Assembly (NCBI GenBank): GCA_025055285.1
Contig: JANWXM010000002.1
Location: forward strand, 239 to 64,238
From: Saprospiraceae bacterium
GTDB taxonomy: Bacteria > Bacteroidota > Bacteroidia > Chitinophagales > Saprospiraceae
Length of the DNA stretch: 64,000 nt
Reading direction: 5' to 3'
Position numbers and translations under genes: made by a program. Below, piece by piece: positions 1-8,700 of the stretch (the stretch's first letter is position 1; the number at the start of each line of letters is the position of its first letter). The notes below the pieces were generated by a model that did not search any database, had not been told where the DNA came from, and saw only the letters and a program-made list of their open reading frames with translations.

Positions 1-910
1 CAAACTGAAACAACTTGTACGCATCCGTCAGGTACAAATACCGGCTATCGGCAGACCAGCCCATACCCGCGTAAAGCCCACCAATGTGCACGCCGCTGAC
101 CTCAATGTACTGCGGGTGATACAGCATGCCCGTGCACCGGTCAAAATTGAACAACCGAAGACCATCCCGAGGGTTGTAGCGCGCCAACCGGCGCCCGTCC
201 GGCGAAAACGCCATCTCGCCCCGGTCGGCACTCACCGTGGGCACACCCACCAACTGCTCCTGCACCCGAACACCCTGTGGATCCAACAGCAGCAGGTAGT
301 ACTTGTTGCTGCGCTGCTTAGCCGCCACCACCCACCAATCCCGGCCGTTGGCGTGCCTCACCGCGTGCAAACCGTCGTAGTGGATCGTGTCCGACACCAA
401 CACCCGGTTCTTGAACAGCGTCGAACCCTCGCCGCCGTTGGCACCCAAATCCACTGCCGTGTGCAGCAAATCCGTAGGCTCAACAGGGTTGGCTAATGGA
501 ACATGGAAAAAATGAAATACCTGGCTATTACCCGGGTCTTGCAAGAGTACCATGCTCTGCGCTAAATTATACCCTCGCTTCTTCAAGCAGTCTATGTCGT
601 GCAGAATCCCTGGATTCATCCCTTCACTGCCCGGTATCGGACGCCCGCTGGAGTCAGCAACAAAACAGCCGTTGCTGTGCAACAACAAACGCCCCGAAGA
701 ATCGCAAAAAGAAGCATATGCGTTCGCGAAGGGCACGGGCCGCTTTTCGTAGAAGATTTGCAGCGAGTCGCCAAACACAAAGCGAATGCCCTCCGCCAGT
801 GGATCGGCAGAATTAGAATTGTAGCCCAAAAGCCACACGTTGTCGTGCCACTGCGCCCACAACACTACCCTGCTCAGCAACAGCAGCGCTACAAAAAATC
901 CTTTCTTCAT
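1..910 (-). CDS. Secreted beta-propeller-like protein (HGNGRDWW family), truncated by the left window edge
   Basis: Open reverse-strand frame from ATG at 908-910 to the edge, not in the ORF track. Manual translation begins MKKGFFVALLLLSRVVLWAQWHDNVWLLGYNS (signal peptide) and contains HAVRHANGRDWWVVAA...FNFDRCTG...WSADSRYLYLTDAYKLFQF. It matches the products at 37469-38941 and 38954-40483. Confidence 0.85.
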   Translation of the reverse strand, partial: MKKGFFVALLLLSRVVLWAQWHDNVWLLGYNSNSADPLAEGIRFVFGDSLQIFYEKRPVPFANAYASFCDSSGRLLLHSNGCFVADSSGRPIPGSEGMNPGILHDIDCLKKRGYNLAQSMVLLQDPGNSQVFHFFHVPLANPVEPTDLLHTAVDLGANGGEGSTLFKNRVLVSDTIHYDGLHAVRHANGRDWWVVAAKQRSNKYYLLLLDPQGVRVQEQLVGVPTVSADRGEMAFSPDGRRLARYNPRDGLRLFNFDRCTGMLYHPQYIEVSGVHIGGLYAGMGWSADSRYLYLTDAYKLFQF

Positions 911-999
911 GATGTGTGCTTAAGTGTGATGATGCAGGAAAAGTGGCGAGCCGCGCGCCGTCCGGCATGCGCGCCGCTCGCCACCGTGAAAAAAACGCT

Positions 1000-1761
1000 T
1001 TAACGGTCGAACCGATAAATTTTGTGAACGCCCAGCACCGTGTCATCTGTGCGCAGCAGGTGCACATAGTACAGCCCTGCGGGCAGATGGCTCAAATCGG
1101 CCGAACCCTTCGCGCTGACTATCTCGGCTACCTGCTGACCCACGGCGTTGAACACGCGCAAGCGCAGCGGCTCGCTCACCGGCGACGTCCAGAAAACCCA
1201 TCCCGTGGTCGGGTTTGGATACAACGCGATGGACGCCGCGACGTTGGCCAGCGCGTCTTGCGTTTGTCGGCGTGCTCGCGGCGCAGCCGTGGCGCAGAGG
1301 TCTTCGTCTTCGTAATGCGCCCCAGTGCGGGCGGCCACCACGGCGCGCGCCTCATACACCGCGTCGCCGCCTTCGAGCGGGCACTGCCCGGCAATAGCCT
1401 CCAGGTCGGCTGCATCGCCCGCAGATATCGAGTCGTTGAGCAGCAGCCGGAAGACGATGTCGTTGACGATCTTGTGGTTTTGGGCTGGCGTCAGGTCGGC
1501 GCTAACGGCGGCGTTGAGCGCCAGCAGCGCCTGTATGCGCCCCTGCCTGACGGCAGCCAGGCCATCGGCGTGTTCGGCATATTGCTGATGGGCAGCGTCA
1601 GCTTGCGCCAACGCGGCTTCATACTGGGCGCTCGTTACCGACATGTCGCCTGCATAGCGCAGGCTGTCCAACGCGAGCAATTGGTTCATCGCACCGTGCC
1701 AGCGCGCGGCGCTGCTCCAGCACGGAGTCCTCTTCAGCGCTGAGGGCGAAAAGCAGAACAT
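1000..1761 (-). CDS. C-terminal portion of a T9SS cargo protein (type A sorting domain), no signal peptide; possible truncated gene
   Basis: Ends in IALYPNPTTGWVFWTSPVSEPLRLRVFNAVGQQVAEIVSAKGSADLSHLPAGLYYVHLLRTDDTVLGVHKIYRFDR, a T9SS type A tail. The N-terminus has no signal peptide and an in-frame stop lies just upstream. Confidence 0.65.
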   Translation of the reverse strand: MFCFSPSALKRTPCWSSAARWHGAMNQLLALDSLRYAGDMSVTSAQYEAALAQADAAHQQYAEHADGLAAVRQGRIQALLALNAAVSADLTPAQNHKIVNDIVFRLLLNDSISAGDAADLEAIAGQCPLEGGDAVYEARAVVAARTGAHYEDEDLCATAAPRARRQTQDALANVAASIALYPNPTTGWVFWTSPVSEPLRLRVFNAVGQQVAEIVSAKGSADLSHLPAGLYYVHLLRTDDTVLGVHKIYRFDR

Positions 1762-2033
1762 GTTTAAAGGGTGAAAAAAGATTTATCTGCCAGAATCCGC
1801 CTGGACCATAGGCGCAGGTGCTGCGCTAATAGGGCAAAAGATGCAGGAATTGTATACATTTTCGCAAGGGGCCAGTTGGTGAAAAAATGCAGAAATGCTA
1901 CTTTTAGCCAAAATTGGTGGAAGTGCTATTTTTGGGATTGTGCTTCGGGAAACGTCCAGACATTCCGCGTATCAAAGCGATGCTGGAAAGATAGGGCATC
2001 GGTAGAAGCCACGCAAGGGGAAATTCGCAGAAG

Positions 2034-2076
2034 GCCCTTCTCGGCGGATGAACACCGCCTGCGGGTGGCGAAGGGC
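2034..2076. repeat. Nested inverted repeat / stem-loop in an intergenic region
   Basis: GCCCTTC (2034-2040) pairs with GAAGGGC (2070-2076). Inside, GGCGG (2043-2047) pairs with CCGCC (2055-2059). Confidence 0.5.
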
Positions 2077-2401
2077 AGCAATATCTGTTTAAGTGCGAGC
2101 GCGTGTTGGACTTTTCAAAAAGCCCACTGCGCGTCTACCTCTGCCTCTCTCTGCATTTTCAAGGTTTTTGTGCGCATGCATTGCCGCAGCAAGAATGACT
2201 TGCCCAAAGGTCTTGCAGGAGAGGGATAAAGTATTTTTTTGGGTTTATTCCTCGTGTGGTCTTCTGTAAATCAAGCTGTTATTGGAGAGACCTAGATGAT
2301 TAATACTTAAGTTAGGTATGTTAAACTTCTTGCTTAAAGCACAATGAATACTGAATTGGTACAATTTTTGGCGCGCAAAAGACAAACATTACCGGGCGCT
2401 C

Positions 2402-2409
2402 TATATTTG
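2402..2409 (+). promoter_or_regulatory. Bacteroidota-type -7 element candidate (TATATTTG)
   Basis: Matches TAnnTTTG ~300 bp upstream of the giant HYR gene; no well-spaced -33 TTTG found. Confidence 0.35.
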
Positions 2410-2716
2410 CAAATTAAGGGGTGGTAATCTTTACGACGTTTTAAAAGCCCAATAGCTTAGTTTGAAGTTTTCGCTGTAATCTTGCGCCCGCTTTCTAATC
2501 CCTAATCCTTTCTCCTGCGGTCGGTTGTGAGGCAGTAGGCTATTTCCACGTATATTCTCTGTGAGGTCTATTCACCGAGTATTTAAACTGCTGTAAAACA
2601 ACATTTTCCTACCAAACCGATCACACTCGATGCGCAAAACAACACCCACAATCCGAGTTCTCACCTTTGCTTCCCTTCCCTATTTATCAACGATTTACAC
2701 TATCTACATTACTACC

Positions 2717-5700
2717 ATGAACAATACCTCGATGCGGCGCTGGCTGCGTGGAGCAGCAGTGCTTTTGGCTTTCTTGTTTGCAGGCGCAGGAAAACTGCAC
2801 GCTCAGCCTTGCTCGATCACTTGGCCCGGTTTTCCCAATCCGGTACCTATTACGATCACCCTTGACCCACTACTGGGCACTGCTACACTAGACTATAACG
2901 TGGTGGTCGGTGCAGGAGTCACTAGTAGTGCACCCTGTACACCGGTTAGCAACGACCATGTACGCTTTTATGCGGACTCGCTTAAGACTGCCTTCTTCGA
3001 TCCTTCAAATCCAGCCATCCTTTACTTTGACTGCTCGCATACGGGAGCGCCCATGACCATTTGGGTGGCCATCAACGACGGCACGAGCGGCGACATGAGC
3101 ATGAACCCATTTGGCGAAAGCCAGGCAGTACGGTTGAAAGTAACCATCATAGACAATACTTTGCCAGTGATGAAAAACCCAGTACCTACCGCTTTAGCCA
3201 ACACTTCCGATGATGGCGGCGGAAACTGCTGGATACACGATATCAATACGTGGAGCGGACAAGATATAGCCATCAACGGTGAGCTGCCTAATTTCTGTGG
3301 TTTTTTTCCAGGGGTGGGCTGTTTTGAAGACAATTGCCCAGACTCCATTGACGTCACGTATGAGCTCTCAGGCGCTACCACGCGGGCAGAAACGCCAGCG
3401 CCAAAGGTTAATCCTTTCCCGCCGTTATGGGATGCGGGCCTAGACACTTTCTATGTTGGCACGACGACGGTAACCTATCGCATATACGAGCGCGGCGTAT
3501 TCCGCTTCAGCACCACCACTACGGTGACGGTAAACGACGATGAAGATCCGAGCATTGCGTGCCCGTCGAGTCTTTCATTTACTACGGATGTAGGCGTATG
3601 TACGCGGTACATTCCCAACATGGTAGCCACGCACTCCGACAACTGCGCAGTGACTCAGGTAACTTGGTCAGCGCCTGGTGCTTCGCCTGCGCTTTCGCCG
3701 CCGACAGGCATCAACGACACTGTCACAGCGACATTCCCTCTGGGTACTACTACAGTAACAATGGAGGCCAAAGATGCCGCGGGCAATACGAAGACTTGTT
3801 CATTTACAATAACGGTGATAGATACGGAGCCCCCTATTATCACCTGCCCGCCCTCCGTTACGGTGGCTGCTTCTGGGCTACCAACATGCGACTACACTGT
3901 ATCCGGTACAGGGCTGGACGCCACCGCTAACGACAACTGCCCACCCGTATCTTCCGTACTCAATAACTACAATAGCTCCTCTACTTTGAACGGTGCAGTG
4001 TTTAATTTAGGCTCTACTGCAGTGGTGTGGACAGCTACGGATGCAGCGGGAAATGTGAAGACATGTAGCTTTACCCTGGTAGTAAAAGATAGCCTACCTC
4101 CTGCAGGCCCGACGGCGCCGCTGCCTGCCAGCCAAGAGATTGTAGTAAACGTAACACCCGGCGACTGCTCAAAGAGTGTTACCTATGAGTATCCAGGTCT
4201 TTTCTTCCACAATCCGCCGGACTGCACTCCGCCAGTAACTCTAACTGAAGGGCCTGCAGTGGTGAATGGAGTAGTAGATTTGACCTTTTTGAGTTCTCTG
4301 CCTGCCTTCAACCCTGTTTCAGGTCGTATGGCGTTCCTCTTTGGCGCAGCAGCCACCCTGTCCTTTCCAGTAGGAGAGACATTAATTTTCTATACTTGGA
4401 CAGATGGCGCTGGAAACAAAGAGGTAGATACCGTAAGGGTTGTAGTTAAAGAAGGGCAACCTCCTGTAGCCAAGTGTAAGCCTGGCATCCTTACGTTGCC
4501 GCTGAGTGCGAGTGGTACAGTGACGCTGACGGTCAGCCAAGTGGACAATGGCTCGTTCGATAACTGCGGCTTGGATACGCTGATGATTGACCTGACCAGC
4601 TTTACGTGTGCCGACTTGCCCGGGCTACACACCGTGACACTAACGGCAAAGGACCTGTCTGGTAACACGGCAACATGTACCTCCACAGTAGATGTGGTGG
4701 ACAATACTCCACCCATAGTACTCTGTCCGGGTAGTAAGACGGTAACGACTAACACAGGCTGTACAGCCGTAGGTGTCAATAATATAGATATGAATCCCGG
4801 TGTAGCACCGTTATCGCCAGGCCAGTACTCTGATAATTGCCCAGGCGCTACGGTCAGCTGGCAACTAACTGGCGCTACCACAGGCAGTGGTACAGGATCT
4901 GTGCCTCTAACACAGGCGTTCAACTTGGGTGTAACAACCGTAACCTATACCATAAGTGACGCCTCAGGAAATAATGCCGTATGTAATTTTTCGGTAAGTG
5001 TTGCAGACAATACGCCGCCTAATTGGACAGGCATAGGGCAAGCGCCAGGCTCAACCCTCTCCGTAAATGCCAACTTTGGAGGTTGCGTCGCCCAGGCAAC
5101 ATGGCCAGAGCCTACCTTTGCTGATGCCTGCACGCCGCCCGTAACGGTGTCGAGAACGCATGCTCCTGGTTCGTTTTTCCCCTTTGGCGTAACCACAGTC
5201 ACTTATACGGCGATTGACGGCAAGGGGAATGTGCACCTTCATACCTTTAACGTTAACGTCGTCGACATACAAGCGCCCAACGCCCAGTGCAAGAACATCA
5301 CTGTCTACCTAAACAATGCTGGTACGGTTACCGTCAACCCGGGCCAGGTCAATAACTTCAGCACGGACAACTGTTTCTTTTTCTTCACTTCACCCGCAGC
5401 TAATTACGATTGTACTAACCTGGGTCCAAACAGCTACACGCTGCAAATCACTGATGGCTCGGGCAACACCGCTACTTGCGTAGCGACGGTCACCGTATTG
5501 GATACAATCAAGCCAGTGGCCAACTGTAGCGTTATTCCTACCATCGACCTAGATGCGAGTGGGAATTTCACCCTTGCGGCGACAGCAGTGAATAATGCCA
5601 GCACTGACAATACCTCGCCACTATGTAACCTCAGCTATGCAGTTTCGGTAGACGGTGGGCCGTTTTCGTCGTCTTTCAACTTTACCTGCGCCTGGTTAGG

Positions 5701-8700
5701 CAATCGCCTAATAACCCTGCGCGTGACAGATGCCGCTGGTAATACGGCCACTTGCTCGCAGATTTCTTTAGTGCGCGACGTGACACCGCCAGTGCTTACA
5801 GCGCCCGCTAATGTGACGATTGAATGCGATGAATCTATGGATCCTTCTTACACAGGAGCACCTACAGGTATTTCCGACAACTGCGACCCCGCGCCTGTGC
5901 TAACGCTGTTGGCCGATGTGACCACACCTGGCAGCTGTGCGAATGCTTACACCATTACCCGCACTTGGCGCGTCCAGGATGCCTCGGGGAACTCCAGCAC
6001 GGCCTCGCAGACAATCACCGTGAAAGACAGTGAGAAACCGGTGTTTGCCGTTCAGAACACCATCCAAATTGCGACTAATAGCCCGCTCTTCTGTGATGCG
6101 CCGCTGACGTTGCAATTAACGCCCGATAGTGTGTCAGACAATTGCTCGGCTTTCAGCAACTTAGACATCAAATATACGATCGACTATCCGACGCCCTCCT
6201 ATGGCTATGTGGATGTATCCATTCCAACGCCTGGGTCTAGTATTCCTTTCCCGAAATGGCCTATTGGGACGACTTATGTTACGTGGATAGTTACCGATGC
6301 CTGCAACAACACCGCGTCTACTTCAGTAGCGGTGGTGGTCAATGACGCCCAGGGTCCGAGGTTCACAAACGGCTACGACACCTTGTGTGGCAAGACTTTC
6401 GTATTGCCCAACACGACAGGCGCTTGCTCAAATCTGTTCACTTGGGCACGGCCAAATGCTTCGCTAAATCACGTAACTGATTGCTTAAGCTTCACGGTTT
6501 CAGAGAGTATTAGCAATCCTACGGTGCAATCGGCTATTAATCTAACTAATCCATTCAACTACAATGCCTTGCTTAGTTTTCAGATCTTCCCCGCCGCTCA
6601 GTTCCCCGTTGGCATTACTACGGTGAGCTACACGGCCACAGATGCCCATGGCAACAAGAGCACTTGTTCTTTTAGCGTGCACGTCCAGGATACTCAAGCA
6701 CCTACGTTGACTTGTCCACCCAATCAGAATTTAGTAGCCACTTGTCCTTCGGCAGCCATTCCAAATTACACGAATTTAGTAGCGGTGTCGGATAACTGCC
6801 CAAGCAACGTGGTACTTACGCAGAGCATCCCAGCTGGCACCACATTGGGAACCATCTTTGCTCCCAACCCCCCAGCGGCAGGCAATCAATTTACGCTCGT
6901 CATAACAGGCAACGACGGCTATAACACGGCCACATGCTCTTTCACGGTGAAACTTCAGGACGGTCAAGCGCCTATACCAGTATTGGCCACCCTACCCAAT
7001 CTCATAGACTCTTGTGGTACATTGATCGTCCTTGCACCCAAGGCGCTTGACCCATGCAATCCCTCGGCCGATACCATATACGGCACACCTTCGACACCCG
7101 TAGGAACCTTCCTAAATACAAACCCTCCATCGTATCAACTCAATCCGGGCAACTACGTCCTCACTTGGGTTTACAACGATGGCAATGGCAACATCAGCAC
7201 CCAGCCGCAAAACATCACGGTGCTCAACGACGTATTCCCGCCAAAGGCAATATGCGTCCCTAATTTGACTGTTGACTTGCACCCCACAACAGGTAAAGTA
7301 CCTCTTAGCGCCTCCATGCTGAACAACGGGAGCTTCGACTTTAACAACTGTGGCCCACTGACCTTCAGCATCGCGCCCGACACATTGACCTGTGCAAACC
7401 TCGGCGCAACCACTGTGACACTCATCGTGCGCGACCACAAAGGCAACACAGCAACATGTACAAGCACCGTTACAGTGCGCGACGTAACGCCACCCATTAT
7501 CGCTGGAGTGCCAGCAAACATCACTCTAGAGGCATGCGACACCCTTCCCGCTCCTCCACAGCTGATCGCCTCAGACAATTGCGCAGGTACCTATCCTGTA
7601 ATGGCAACGCAAACCTCGACGCAAACGCCAACAGGTTTCCAAAAGTACAATTATGTAGTCACACGCACTTGGACCACAGCAGATGCTTCTGGTAACTCAG
7701 TGGTAGTCACACAAGTTATCACGGTGAAAGATACAAAGAAACCTCAGTTTACTGGCGCACCGGATACAGTAGCGGTAGTTACGAAGGCGAATCGAACCAC
7801 TTGCGATGACACTGTGAAAATCAATATCTTGCCTTTCCTAAGCGATTGTGCTACAGGGGCGGATCTGACTGTGACAAATAACGTAGTTCCGTCTCAAGGC
7901 GGCAACTTAAACGCCGTCTTCCCCGTGGGTACAAGCACTGTGCTCTTCACTGCTACGGATATTTCGGGCAATTCTCAAACGAAAGCTGTAACCGTCGTGC
8001 TCAGGGACGGCACTCCCCCCACCGCCGTATGCATCAACGGAGTTAGCGCCAGCCTACAGCCCTCTGGTTTTGTAGTAGTTACTACAGCGCAATTTAACAA
8101 CAACAGCTATGACAACTGCGTAGGCCCAATAGACCTAAAAATTCAGCGCTTAGATAAGTTGCCTCTACAAGCCCCCAGTAGCACGCTCACTTACGACTGT
8201 GCCGATGCCGACGGTAAGACCCAACGTCCAGTAAAACTGTTTGCAACTGACCCAGCGGGCAATACTTCCTCTTGCGAAACTTACATCATCATACAAGAAA
8301 ATGTTAGTCCTACCATTACGCAATGCCCGAGCGATAAAACGGTAACCTGTTCCGATACCCTTGCCCCGTCCGTTCACGGAACGCCTCTATTTAGCGATAA
8401 CTGTCCGGGTAACCTGACGGTATCCTATACAGACTCCTTGAACGCAGACCCTGATACTACGAATATCGTATGTACGCTGATTAGGCGGATCTGGAAGGTT
8501 TCCGACTTGGCCGGCAATATAGGAACCTGTGTGCAGACTTTCTCCATCGTGGATACAGTAGCGCCCGTGTTATCGCAGTATCCACCCGATCAGACCGTTA
8601 CGTGTGACCAAGTACCCTCTTCGCCCATAACAGTTACCGCTTCAGACAATTGTAGTTCATCTGTGAATGTAATCTTCGCACAAGACACCCTTGCAAAAGC

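Noticed and set aside
86-1003. Plus-strand ORFs 86-496, 496-816, 552-752 and 599-1003
   Set aside because: They are antisense to a reverse-strand frame with signal peptide and recognisable motifs; low-complexity His/Gln/Arg translations are typical of shadow ORFs in G/C-rich genes.
916-1743. 275 aa plus-strand ORF
   Set aside because: Antisense to the minus-strand ORF with a clear T9SS tail; no recognisable domain.
1771-2229. 152 aa plus-strand ORF
   Set aside because: Arg/Cys-rich with no domain-like pattern, contains the nested hairpin; probably random.
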